Assembly: GCF_014322795.1 (NCBI RefSeq)
Contig: NZ_JAASTT010000012.1
Span: forward strand, 27,927-91,926
DNA length: 64,000 bases
Origin: Paenilisteria portnoyi
Lineage (GTDB): Bacteria; Bacillota; Bacilli; Lactobacillales; Listeriaceae
Direction of reading: 5' to 3'
The translations under genes and the position numbers were made by a program. Of this stretch, positions 9,243 to 17,208 are shown one piece after another. A model generated the notes under the pieces. The model did not search any database. It was not told the origin of the DNA and saw nothing but the letters and a program-made list of their open reading frames with translations. Numbering within the stretch: position 1 is the first letter of the stretch; every line of letters begins with the position of its first letter.

Positions 9243-9748
9243 AAAGAGAAACATTTATTTTTATATTAGGCGTACTAGCAGCAGGCTCACTCGTGTTTCA
9301 CTTCTATGATCAGTACCAACAGCGCGCGGCAATGAAGGACATGATTACAGAAACGGCGAAAAAACACGATATACCAGCCTGGATTCCACTCTCGATTGCC
9401 GAAACAGAAAGCGGATTTGACCCAGAAACGATTGGCGATTCAGGAACTTCTTATGGCTTATTTCAGTTGCATCGCGGTGGTTTAGCGCCAGAAGAAATGA
9501 CCGAAGAGGAACTATTGAAACCCGAAGAAAATATTGAAATCGCAATTACGAACATGACGCGCGCTTACGACCGTGCGCAGGTGAAAGGTTTGGAAGGCAT
9601 TGCGATGCTTACTTATATTGCCAATACATCCGGCTGGCCGACCCAACGCGGAACCGATTGGACGGATCAAAATACGAATTATAATAAAAAACTAGCGAAA
9701 AATTTCAAGAAACACATTAAAGTAAAAGAATTAACAACAGCAGAATAA
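9239..9748 (+). CDS. membrane-anchored lytic transglycosylase (SLT family)
   Basis: 169 residues. An N-terminal TM anchor or uncleaved signal is at about residues 5-23. The SLT domain follows, with the catalytic-glutamate motif AETESGFDP (catalytic E57) and GDSGTSYGLFQLH at 66-78, the lysozyme-like substrate-groove motif. A conserved NM-RAYDR segment and an aromatic C-terminal region complete a minimal SLT fold. It cleaves the MurNAc-GlcNAc bond in peptidoglycan and leaves a 1,6-anhydro end. It is the last gene of the two-component operon and lies just upstream of the MurNAc salvage genes, which would consume cell-wall turnover products. Confidence 0.85.
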   Translation: MKRETFIFILGVLAAGSLVFHFYDQYQQRAAMKDMITETAKKHDIPAWIPLSIAETESGFDPETIGDSGTSYGLFQLHRGGLAPEEMTEEELLKPEENIEIAITNMTRAYDRAQVKGLEGIAMLTYIANTSGWPTQRGTDWTDQNTNYNKKLAKNFKKHIKVKELTTAE

Positions 9749-9755
9749 AGTTGAA

Positions 9756-9790
9756 AAGTGGCTTAGCGCAAAGGTTAAGTTGCTTTTTTA
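9756..9790 (+). terminator. terminator of the two-component/transglycosylase operon
   Basis: Stem AAGTGGCTTAG / TTAAGTTGCTT with three G-T pairs, followed by six T residues. Confidence 0.65.
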
Positions 9791-9802
9791 TTTTTACAAA
9801 TT

Positions 9803-9817
9803 TGAAACTTTATTTCA
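9803..9817. promoter_or_regulatory. candidate MurR (RpiR-type) operator upstream of murQ
   Basis: TGAAACTTTATTTCA, 17 bases upstream of the murQ -35 box. It matches 14 of 15 bases of the palindrome in the mupG promoter (162-176). Confidence 0.6.
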
Positions 9818-9834
9818 TTATTTTAAAATAGTTA

Positions 9835-9863
9835 TTGAAATATAATTCCGAATGAGTTACAAT
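9835..9863 (+). promoter_or_regulatory. sigma-A promoter of murQP
   Basis: TTGAAA (9835-9840), 17-base spacer, TACAAT (9858-9863), 24 bases upstream of the murQ ATG. Confidence 0.75.
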
Positions 9864-9886
9864 AAACGTATGAAAGAGGTGTTTTT

Positions 9887-10774
9887 ATGTTAGAGAATTT
9901 ATCAACGGAAAAACGAAATGAAAAGACAACATCTTTAGATACCCTAACTGTAAAAGAAGCATTACAGATTATGAATGAAGAAGATGCGAAAGTACCGGTT
10001 GCTATTGCGGCGAATCTCGCTTCAATTGAAACCGTTATCACTGGTGTAATAGAGAGTTTTAAAAAAGGTGGACGCTTGATTTATCTTGGTGCAGGAACGA
10101 GTGGACGTCTTGGTGTTTTAGACGCCGCGGAATGTGTGCCAACGTTTGGAGTTCCCGCTACAATGGTCGTTGGTTTAATTGCCGGTGGCGAGAAAGCGTT
10201 TTTACAAGCGGTAGAAGGTGCTGAGGATTCGGTCGCTTTTGGTAAAGAAGATTTAGAAAGTATTGCTTTGACAGCGAATGATTACGTGTTAGGAATCGCG
10301 GCAAGTGGCCGTACGCCTTACGTGATTGGTGCGCTTGATTATGCAAAAGAAGTTGGCGCGAAAACAGGAGCTTTGTCTTGTAACACGAACGCAGCGATTT
10401 CAAAACACGCGGATACAGCGATCGAAGTAGATTGCGGACCTGAAATTTTGACAGGATCGACACGTTTGAAAGCCGGCACAGCGCAAAAATTAGTTTTAAA
10501 TATGATTTCGACGATTTCAATGATTGGAATAGGGAAAGTATATAAGAACTTGATGGTCGACGTGATGCCAACGAACGAAAAATTAGTAGAACGTTCGAAA
10601 CGTATCATCATGGAAGCGACAGAATGTGATTACGCGACAGCAGAAAAGCATTTTGAATTAGCAGGACAGCATGTGAAACCAGCCATTGTCATGATTCTAA
10701 CGAACACAGACCTTGCGACAGCCACGGAAAAATTAGCATCAGCGGATGGTTTTATCAGACGCACTTTAGACTAA
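9887..10774 (+). CDS. murQ: N-acetylmuramic acid 6-phosphate etherase
   Basis: 295 residues, the full MurQ length. It splits the lactyl ether of MurNAc-6-phosphate to give GlcNAc-6-phosphate and D-lactate in the cytoplasm. The SIS-domain phosphosugar loop is YLGAGTSGRLGVLDAAE near residues 67-83, where the glutamate is catalytic; further SIS motifs include AASGRTPYVIGAL. The ATG at 9887 has GAGGTG eight to nine bases upstream. It is the first gene of murQ-murP, with murR following, so the cluster forms a full uptake, cleavage and control unit for cell-wall sugars. Confidence 0.95.
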   Translation: MLENLSTEKRNEKTTSLDTLTVKEALQIMNEEDAKVPVAIAANLASIETVITGVIESFKKGGRLIYLGAGTSGRLGVLDAAECVPTFGVPATMVVGLIAGGEKAFLQAVEGAEDSVAFGKEDLESIALTANDYVLGIAASGRTPYVIGALDYAKEVGAKTGALSCNTNAAISKHADTAIEVDCGPEILTGSTRLKAGTAQKLVLNMISTISMIGIGKVYKNLMVDVMPTNEKLVERSKRIIMEATECDYATAEKHFELAGQHVKPAIVMILTNTDLATATEKLASADGFIRRTLD

Positions 10775-10789
10775 GAGGAGGTACGAAAC

Positions 10790-12256
10790 ATGAGTAAAGA
10801 GCAAGATTTAGGCCAAAAGATTTTTGAAGAAGTTGGCGGTATGGGAAACGTTTCTAAAATCGCGCATTGTATGACACGTGTACGATTAGGAATTAAAGAT
10901 ACAGATAAGGTCGACGTGGAAGGCTTGAAAAAAGCACCAGGCGTACTTGGAGTTGTAGAAGATGATACGCTCCAAATCATTGTTGGACCAGGATTTGTAA
11001 ACAAAGTAGCAGGCGCGATGTGTGATATGGCAGGCGTGAAATTAGGTGAAACATTACCAGATAACTTGGATGAGAATTTGACACAAAGTTCGACTGCGAA
11101 AACTGGTAAAGAATTGGTGGAAGAAAGAGCAGCTGCGACGAAAGCAGATATGAAAAAGAAACAAAATAATTCATCTGGATTTAAGCGTTTATTGAAATCC
11201 GTTGCAAACATTTTTGTTCCTCTAATTCCAGGTTTTGTGGGTGCCGGTTTAATTGCTGGTATCGCGGCGATTCTATTCAATAATATTCAAGCTGGGAATC
11301 TAGATGCTGCAACATGGATGCAATATGTTACACTGTTAAATGTTATTAAAAATGGTATTTTCTATTTTCTAGTGATTTATGTAGGTATTAATACAGCGCA
11401 AGAATTTGGTGGAACACCAGTACTTGGTGGTGCTGTTGGTGGTATAACATTACTAATAGGCGTGACGCCAGAATTACCGATTAAAAATATTTTCAACGGT
11501 AGTGACATGGTCGCAGGACAAGGTGGTATTATCGGTGTACTTCTAGCTGTATACTTACTTTGTGTTCTTGAGAAATTTTTACGTAAATGGATTCCGAATT
11601 CGCTGGACATCATTTTAACACCGATGTTAGCGTTACTCATCATTGGTTTGTTCACGATTTTCATCATTATGCCGTTTGCAGGCGTTATTTCAACAAGCCT
11701 AGTAGGAAGCATCAACTGGATTATCGCAAAAGGTGGATTATTCGCTGGATTCGTTCTGGGGACGCTATTCTTGCCAATGGTAATGCTCGGGTTACACCAA
11801 GTATTAACGCCAATCCATGTGGAAATGATTGCACAACAAGGATATACAATCTTGCTACCGATGCTTGCAATGGCGGGTGCTGGACAAGTTGGTGCATCAA
11901 TCGCGATTTGGATGCGTTGTCGCAAAAATAAACCTTTAGTTACCATGATTAAAGGCGGTTTACCAGTCGGGATTCTCGGCATCGGCGAACCATTAATCTA
12001 CGGTGTTACCATTCCACTGGGACGTCCGTTTATTACGGCTTGTCTTGGCGGCGGTATCGGTGGAGCTGTTATTGGTTTCTTCGGTAATGTTGGAGCGATT
12101 GCAATTGGCCCATCTGGCGTAGCACTTATTCCACTTATCGCTAATAACTCATGGTTCGAATATGTTCTTGGTTTACTAGCAGCATATATCGGTGGCTTCA
12201 TCCTCACGTATCTGTGGGGCGTGCCAAAAGATGCGATGGAAGCTGTAGAAGAGTAG
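10790..12256 (+). CDS. murP: PTS MurNAc-type transporter, EIIBC
   Basis: 488 residues. The EIIB domain lies at about 1-90 with the phosphorylated cysteine C27 in IAHCMTRVRLG, followed by a charged linker at about 100-130. The EIIC domain of about ten TM helices includes the substrate-loop motif GILGIGEPLIYGVTIPLGRPF. There is no EIIA domain, as in other MurP/sucrose-type EIIBC proteins, so it must borrow an EIIA-Glc elsewhere in the genome. It starts 15 bases after murQ with AGAGGAGG in front. Position and domain order support uptake and phosphorylation of MurNAc or a MurNAc disaccharide; specificity is inferred from the neighbours. Confidence 0.88.
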   Translation: MSKEQDLGQKIFEEVGGMGNVSKIAHCMTRVRLGIKDTDKVDVEGLKKAPGVLGVVEDDTLQIIVGPGFVNKVAGAMCDMAGVKLGETLPDNLDENLTQSSTAKTGKELVEERAAATKADMKKKQNNSSGFKRLLKSVANIFVPLIPGFVGAGLIAGIAAILFNNIQAGNLDAATWMQYVTLLNVIKNGIFYFLVIYVGINTAQEFGGTPVLGGAVGGITLLIGVTPELPIKNIFNGSDMVAGQGGIIGVLLAVYLLCVLEKFLRKWIPNSLDIILTPMLALLIIGLFTIFIIMPFAGVISTSLVGSINWIIAKGGLFAGFVLGTLFLPMVMLGLHQVLTPIHVEMIAQQGYTILLPMLAMAGAGQVGASIAIWMRCRKNKPLVTMIKGGLPVGILGIGEPLIYGVTIPLGRPFITACLGGGIGGAVIGFFGNVGAIAIGPSGVALIPLIANNSWFEYVLGLLAAYIGGFILTYLWGVPKDAMEAVEE

Positions 12257-12264
12257 AAGCGAAG

Positions 12265-12294
12265 AAAGTGGGGCGAATCCGTCTCACTTTTTTT
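12265..12294 (+). terminator. murP terminator
   Basis: Stem AAAGTGGGGCG / CGTCTCACTTT with two G-T pairs, then a T run. Confidence 0.65.
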
Positions 12295-12362
12295 GTTGTA
12301 TAGTCATTCGGCATGTTATAATTAGGCATGGCATTTATTCAAAGGAGGTGGCAACAAATATA

Positions 12363-13211
12363 ATGGGAAGTGTGATTAATCGAATTCAAGGTATTGTAGA
12401 TGAATTGCCGAAATCAGAGGCAAAAGTAGGTTGCGCGATATTAGCCGATCCAAGTAAAATCGTAAAAATGTCGATTCATGAACTGGCTGAAAGTTCTGGT
12501 GCGAGCGGCGCTGCGGTGATTCGGTTTTGTCATTCAATGGGATTAGAAGGTTTTCCAGAGCTAAAAATGAAGCTATCGGTTGAGCTAGCTCGGCCTGAAA
12601 AGATAGGTTACTATGATATTGAGCCAAATGAGGAGTTTGAAGAGATTACGAGAAAGCTTGTTTCGAACACCGTGCAAACATTGAATGACACAGTTGGGCA
12701 GTTAGAGAAAGAAAAAATTATGGATGCGTGCGAGATTCTCTACAAGGCGGATACGATCTACGCATATGGTGTTGGCGCTTCATGGTTAATTGCCGAGGAT
12801 ATTGCACAAAAATGGATGCGTGCTGGGAAACATGCGATTGCGATTGCAGATCCCCATATTTTAGCCATGGCTTTTGCGGCGGGCTCTAAAAATGCGGTTT
12901 TCTTTGCGATTTCAAATAGTGGAGAAACGAGTGAAGTGTTGCAGTTGGCTGAAGAGGCATTGAACAATGGTTTAGAACTACTCAGTTTAACCCGTTTTGG
13001 ACAGAATAAATTGAAACAACGAGCGTCAGTTGCATTGGAAACGTCACGTGCGCCAGAAACCGAGCTAAGGAGTGCGGCAACGAGTTCAAGGCAAGCGCAG
13101 TTTTTAGTGATTGATATCTTATTCTACTTCTACGCTTCGCATCATTATGAAGAAATGATTGAGCAGATAAGGACATCAAGGGAAGCGACGAATCGTTTTA
13201 GGGAATCTTGA
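12363..13211 (+). CDS. murR: RpiR-family regulator of MurNAc catabolism
   Basis: About 282 residues. The N-terminal HTH_6 domain (residues 1-77) has SIHELAESSGASGAAVIRFCHSMG as its helix-turn-helix. The C-terminal SIS domain (about 110-250) binds a phosphosugar, with GVGASWLIAEDIA and FFAISNSGETSEVL loops. The likely effector is MurNAc-6-phosphate. The ATG at 12363 begins the homologous sequence; the in-frame GTG at 12348 lies inside the AGGAGG ribosome binding site, although the spacing to the ATG is long (14 bases). Candidate operators are at 9803-9817 and 162-176. Whether it represses or activates cannot be told from the sequence. Confidence 0.88.
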   Translation: MGSVINRIQGIVDELPKSEAKVGCAILADPSKIVKMSIHELAESSGASGAAVIRFCHSMGLEGFPELKMKLSVELARPEKIGYYDIEPNEEFEEITRKLVSNTVQTLNDTVGQLEKEKIMDACEILYKADTIYAYGVGASWLIAEDIAQKWMRAGKHAIAIADPHILAMAFAAGSKNAVFFAISNSGETSEVLQLAEEALNNGLELLSLTRFGQNKLKQRASVALETSRAPETELRSAATSSRQAQFLVIDILFYFYASHHYEEMIEQIRTSREATNRFRES

Positions 13212-13231
13212 TTTGTTTGCTACATAATTTG

Positions 13232-13263
13232 AAAAGATAGGTCAAAACGGCTTATCTTTTTTT
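13232..13263 (+). terminator. murR terminator
   Basis: Stem AAAAGATA / TATCTTTT around a short loop, with a seven-T tail. Confidence 0.65.
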
Positions 13264-13273
13264 GTTGCCTTCT

Positions 13274-13302
13274 TTGCTAAAATCGGTAATATTTGATATA
13301 AT
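13274..13302 (+). promoter_or_regulatory. promoter of the abiE operon
   Basis: TTGCTA (13274-13279), 17-base spacer, perfect TATAAT (13297-13302). Confidence 0.65.
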
Positions 13303-13332
13303 AAAGGAAACTTAATGGAGAAGGTGATAGTA

Positions 13333-14034
13333 ATGGGGGACGACTTGGGTGCGAAGAAAGTATTAATTGGAGAAATTGAAGAAATAGCCTTGGAATATCA
13401 GGTTGGGGAGCCGATTTTCACGAAGGAGATTAAGCAGCAAGTAAATGAACATTTTGAAGTAGCAAGTAATAATAGTTTTACAAGAATAGTGAATGAATAT
13501 TTGCGTAGATTGGAAAAAAGAGGCGTTATTTCTAAGTATGATGATGGTATTTATTTTCGTAGTAAAGAGACTAAGTTTGGACGAAGCGCTATCGATAAAG
13601 AGAAGCTTATTAAGAAGGCGTATATTGTCAATGAGCAAGAGGATGAAGTGATTGGATACGTTGCGGGGGCTGCTTTTCTTAACGCCAATGGTTTTTCTAA
13701 TAACATGACGAATCGGCAGGAAATCGTGACAAATAATTATAACGTGAAGAAACCAATCCATAAATTCAGTAACCCACCAATCATTAAAAAACCTAAAGTG
13801 CCAATTTCTAAGTATAATTACCGTTATTTCCAGTTGTTGGATACGTTAAGAGATATTGAGCAGTATCACGTGTTGGATGCCTCTTTTTACGTATCGCTCT
13901 ACGATTATATGGAACGAGAGCGGATCGATGGGTTCAAACTACTTGGCTATGCAAAAAAATACTATAATCAAAAAGTAATGCACATACTGGATGAACTAGC
14001 GGAGGCTGTTCTAGACAGGGAGCTGATTGGTTAA
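13333..14034 (+). CDS. abiEi: AbiEi-type antitoxin (DUF6088 family)
   Basis: About 233 residues. An N-terminal winged-helix region at about 5-65 is followed by the DUF6088/AbiEi signature YVAGAAFLNANG...NRQEIVTNN at about 105-137. AbiEi proteins repress their own promoter and neutralise AbiEii by a type IV mechanism, without binding the toxin. I chose the ATG at 13333 because GAGAAGGTGAT precedes it closely; an in-frame ATG at 13315 would place that ribosome binding site inside the gene. The stop and the toxin start overlap (TAATG). Codon use is AT-richer than in the flanking mur and trp genes, which fits horizontal acquisition. Confidence 0.85.
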   Translation: MGDDLGAKKVLIGEIEEIALEYQVGEPIFTKEIKQQVNEHFEVASNNSFTRIVNEYLRRLEKRGVISKYDDGIYFRSKETKFGRSAIDKEKLIKKAYIVNEQEDEVIGYVAGAAFLNANGFSNNMTNRQEIVTNNYNVKKPIHKFSNPPIIKKPKVPISKYNYRYFQLLDTLRDIEQYHVLDASFYVSLYDYMERERIDGFKLLGYAKKYYNQKVMHILDELAEAVLDRELIG

Positions 14035-15020
14035 TGTACTGTACTCTGCATCACGATCGACATGTATTTAGGGATTTACTAGAATCTATTTTTAATGAGC
14101 ATGATATATTGCCAGAGATTTTAGAGAAAGATTATTATGTATGTTTAATGTTGCAAGAAATAGCTGTTGTACAACGAGAGTATGACGTATATTTTAAAGG
14201 TGGGACGGCATTATATAAGTGTTTAAAGAGGATTAATCGTTTTTCAGAGGACATCGATTTAACATTTAATAATGAAAAATTTATTTCTAAAACGAGTAAA
14301 GGTAATGCGTTGAAAAAGGTGACTTCGTGTTACACACAATTGGGCATAAACACGGCACATCCGCAAAGTGTCTCAGGAAGTGGTTCGAGGACATCGGTTT
14401 ATGAGTACGATACTTTGTTTGAGACGGGCTTTTCGAAGAGAGATTCGTTGGGAAGAGTTGGGACAGTTAAGGTTGAGACGACAGCTTTTACGACATTTGA
14501 GCCCTATTCTGCGTATTTGATGGAACCAATTATACTAACATTAGCGTCAGATTCGATTAAGCAAATTTTGAATGTGGAATATAATATGAAGCCATTTCAA
14601 ATGAATGTGATGAAGGTGGAACGGATATTTGTTGATAAACTATTCGCTGTAGAGGATTATTATTTAGGGTCTGCAGGGGCAGGAAGGTTTATTGAAATGG
14701 GGAAGCATTTATATGACTTAATTATATTATTTGAGTTGGCTTCCATTCAAAAATTATTATTGGAATCAGGGACTGAATTACGTTTTATCGTGGAGCAAAA
14801 GAGGATAGAGCAGGACTTGAGGCATGAGGCTAAGACTTTGGGTAAGGCTATTTGTAAATTTGATTATTGGAATTGTTTGGGAAGCGACAGGGAGATTGAA
14901 AAAGGATATAATAGGATGCAGAATGTGTATATTTTCCTGGATGATGACAGAAGGACATTCGAATATATTCTCGAAAAATGTGGTCATATTCACAAGTGGT
15001 TCATGGAGAATACATTGTAA
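14034..15020 (+). CDS. abiEii: AbiEii-type nucleotidyltransferase toxin
   Basis: 328 residues. It has the DUF1814/AbiEii nucleotidyltransferase signature: KGGTALYK (residues 55-62) and RFSEDIDL (69-76) with catalytic aspartates D73 and D75. The conserved ERIFVDKLFAVEDYY segment follows at about 198-213. Relatives transfer nucleotides to tRNA acceptor ends and arrest growth, giving abortive phage resistance. It overlaps the antitoxin by one base (TAATG), the normal AbiE layout. The pair is inserted between murR and the trp leader. A transcript from here could run on into the first T-box, since no terminator is evident between 15020 and 15063. Confidence 0.88.
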   Translation: MYCTLHHDRHVFRDLLESIFNEHDILPEILEKDYYVCLMLQEIAVVQREYDVYFKGGTALYKCLKRINRFSEDIDLTFNNEKFISKTSKGNALKKVTSCYTQLGINTAHPQSVSGSGSRTSVYEYDTLFETGFSKRDSLGRVGTVKVETTAFTTFEPYSAYLMEPIILTLASDSIKQILNVEYNMKPFQMNVMKVERIFVDKLFAVEDYYLGSAGAGRFIEMGKHLYDLIILFELASIQKLLLESGTELRFIVEQKRIEQDLRHEAKTLGKAICKFDYWNCLGSDREIEKGYNRMQNVYIFLDDDRRTFEYILEKCGHIHKWFMENTL

Positions 15021-15027
15021 AAAATAC

Positions 15028-15056
15028 TTGACTTTAGCAAGAATATCGGCTAGTAT
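15028..15056 (+). promoter_or_regulatory. sigma-A promoter of the tandem T-box / trp transcript
   Basis: TTGACT (15028-15033), 17-base spacer, TAGTAT (15051-15056). It starts eight bases after the AbiEii stop codon and precedes the first T-box. I see no equally good promoter before the second T-box, so this may be the main trp promoter. Confidence 0.65.
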
Positions 15057-15062
15057 GAATGT

Positions 15063-15349
15063 TATAGTAAATGAATGCGTGGATGAAGAGTAAGTAACAT
15101 GATGGATGTTTCAAGAGAGCTGATGGTTGGTGTGAATCAGTAGCAGAGATGATGTGAATGGACTTCGGAGCAACTAAGCTGAACGGGATTTTTCCTCAGT
15201 AGGAGTTAGCGATTAGGCCTTATCGTTACACAAGGCACCCCATGTTATTATGGGATTGAGTGAATCGTTTTTTCGATTAATTAAGGTGGTACCACGGGTC
15301 TCCCGTCCTTATCTAATGTTTATTAGATAAGGAGGGAGGCCCTTTTTGT
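15063..15349 (+). promoter_or_regulatory. T-box leader 1 of the trp locus, specifier GGA or UGG
   Basis: The T-box AAGGTGGTACCACGG is at 15283-15297. It is followed by a strong terminator, CCTTATCTAAT / ATTAGATAAGG extended by CTCCC / GGGAG, and a T run. Stem I is recognisable (GGTTGGTGTGAATCAG apical part; GAAG/CTTC closing pair; loop-E AGTA). In the GAA-N-XXX register that fits the other three T-boxes here, the specifier is GGA at 15060+100, that is 15160-15162 (Gly). Shifted one base back, 15159-15161 reads UGG (Trp). UGGU in the T-box predicts an A73 tRNA, as in leader 2. No gene lies between it and leader 2. Confidence 0.8.
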
Positions 15350-15375
15350 TGTGGCTGTTATGAAGCGTAGTGTGC

Positions 15376-15422
15376 TGAATTACAGCCTCAATATGCATGA
15401 GAACGCAGTGAGCATGTAATCC
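15376..15422 (-). repeat. 47-base dispersed repeat, copy C
   Basis: Read on the minus strand, it begins GGATTACATG and ends CTGTAATTCA. It matches 39 of 47 bases of the copy at 35559-35605 (plus strand). The ends form a short inverted repeat (GGATTACA / TGTAATTC), and all three copies keep a CATG...CATG core. It lies between the two T-box leaders. Confidence 0.75.
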
Positions 15423-15544
15423 ATCAGCGGTTTTTACACGTAAACTGAGAACAATCAGTAAGCGAATCAGTAGCAGAAAACCAAAGAACCTCAATATATA
15501 TGAGAGCTATAAAACTTAAAAATAAATAAAATCAAAACATAAAG

Positions 15545-15817
15545 CAAGAAGAGTAAGCAAACATAATTTTTCCAGAGAGTCAGTGGTTGGTGTGAACTGA
15601 TAAGGTTAGTTTGCTGAAGTGGTCCTTGCGCGTGCGGCTTTGAACGAAAAAGTAGGAGCTGCCGGGTTCTCCCGTTATTGAGATAGAGTATGTGATTCGT
15701 ACTCGAATGAGATGGAATTTTTTATGATTCCAATATGAGGTGGTACCGCGGTATTTGATTATTCGCCCTCTAAAGAAAGCAGTGATTTGGCTGTGTTCTT
15801 TAGAGGGCTTTTTTGTA
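15545..15817 (+). promoter_or_regulatory. T-box riboswitch, tryptophan, trp operon leader
   Basis: The specifier is UGG at 15620-15622 in GAA-G-UGG, opposite an AGTA loop-E strand in AGAAGAGTAAGC. The T-box GAGGTGGTACCGCGG is at 15737-15751. The terminator is an 18-base stem, GCCCTCTAAAGAA / TTCTTTAGAGGGC extended at the apex, plus a T run. The trpE start follows 24 bases later. Uncharged tRNA-Trp would allow readthrough into trpE. Confidence 0.92.
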
Positions 15818-15840
15818 TTTTAGAATTGGAGGAATGAGAG

Positions 15841-17208
15841 ATGAAATTAACGAGGAAATTACATGCGGATACGATTACGGCGATTTTGGCTTATGAGCGT
15901 TTGGATGGGAAAAATAAGGCGTTACTTGAGGGCGCGGCGCGAGATGCGGATGCGGGACGGTATTCAATCATTGCGATGGATCCGGTGCATGAGATAAAGG
16001 TTTATGGACAGCGATTTGTGTTGGATGGGGTGGAGAGAACGGTGCTTGATCCGCTGGCGGAGCTTGATAAGGTGATTAGGACGGCGCCAAAACATGCGGA
16101 TTCGCTTCCTTTTGAGGCTGGCGCAATTGGTTATGTTGGCTATGATACGATTGCGCTTTATGAGGATTTGGGCGAGATGCCACGGGAAACGCGCGCGGGA
16201 TTAGCGGATATTCATTTTATGGTATATGAGTCGTTTTTGATTATGGATCATCAGGCGGAGGAAATGACGCTGGTGCAGGATAATTGTTACTCGAATCGGA
16301 CGGAGAGTGAGATGCGGGAGGCGCTTGATCGGATGCAGGAGCAGTTGGTGACGGCGGGGGAACGCGAGATGCGGAATGTTGTGGTGACGCCGATGGAATA
16401 TACGAGTAATGTGACGAAAGCGGAGTATATGACGCAGGTCGAGCGGGCGAAGGAGCATATTAGGAACGGGGACTTTTTCCAAATTGTGTTGTCGCAGCGT
16501 TTGGAGGCGCCGTTTACGGGTGATGCGTTTGATTATTATCGGAAATTGCGATTGTTGAATCCTTCGCCGTACTTGTTTTTCGTTGATTTTGATGAGACGA
16601 CGTTGATTGGGTCTTCTCCGGAGAGTTTGGTGAGTGTGGCGGGTGATGTGGTTGTGACGAATCCAATTGCTGGGACGCGAAAACGTGGGGGGACGAAGCA
16701 GGAAGATGAGCGTTTAGCGGAGGAACTTTTGCATGATGAAAAGGAGCTCGCGGAACATCGGATGTTGGTGGATTTGGGGCGTAATGATATTGGAAAAGTT
16801 GCGGTGACGGGCAGCGTGCATGTTCCGGTTTACTTGACAATTGAGCGGTATCGCTTTTTGATGCATTTGGTGTCGGTTGTGGATGGTGTGCTGAAACCAG
16901 GCTTGACGGCGATGGATGCGCTGAAATCGGTGCTACCGGCTGGAACGGTGAGTGGTGCGCCTAAGATTCGAGCGATGGAACGGATTTATGAATGGGAAAA
17001 TGTAAAGCGTGGTCCTTATGCGGGGGCGGTTGGGTATTTGACGCATCAAGGGGATTGTGATTTTGCGCTGGCGATTCGGACGATGGTGTTGCATCAGGGA
17101 ACGGCGTATGTGCAGGCTGGTGCAGGGATTGTGTATGACTCGGATCCTGAGAGCGAATATTTAGAAACGCTGCAAAAAGCGAAAGCGTTACTGGAGGTTG
17201 GAAAATGA
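15841..17208 (+). CDS. trpE: anthranilate synthase component I
   Basis: 455 residues. It uses chorismate and ammonia, from glutamine via TrpG, to make anthranilate. The chorismate-binding C-terminal domain has IAGTRKRGGTKQEDERLAEEL, HRMLVDLGRNDIGKV and PAGTVSGAPKIRAMERIYEWE. The N-terminal tryptophan pocket reads LLEG rather than the LLES of enteric TrpE, where the serine contributes to feedback binding. GGAGG precedes the ATG. It is the first gene behind the T-box and overlaps trpG by four bases. Its G+C-rich third positions match the rest of the operon. Confidence 0.97.
   Translation: MKLTRKLHADTITAILAYERLDGKNKALLEGAARDADAGRYSIIAMDPVHEIKVYGQRFVLDGVERTVLDPLAELDKVIRTAPKHADSLPFEAGAIGYVGYDTIALYEDLGEMPRETRAGLADIHFMVYESFLIMDHQAEEMTLVQDNCYSNRTESEMREALDRMQEQLVTAGEREMRNVVVTPMEYTSNVTKAEYMTQVERAKEHIRNGDFFQIVLSQRLEAPFTGDAFDYYRKLRLLNPSPYLFFVDFDETTLIGSSPESLVSVAGDVVVTNPIAGTRKRGGTKQEDERLAEELLHDEKELAEHRMLVDLGRNDIGKVAVTGSVHVPVYLTIERYRFLMHLVSVVDGVLKPGLTAMDALKSVLPAGTVSGAPKIRAMERIYEWENVKRGPYAGAVGYLTHQGDCDFALAIRTMVLHQGTAYVQAGAGIVYDSDPESEYLETLQKAKALLEVGK

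Noticed and set aside
15309..15494. Minus-strand 61-codon frame containing DGLHAHCVLMHIE
   Set aside because: It runs through the T-box terminator and repeat copy C; no ribosome binding site.
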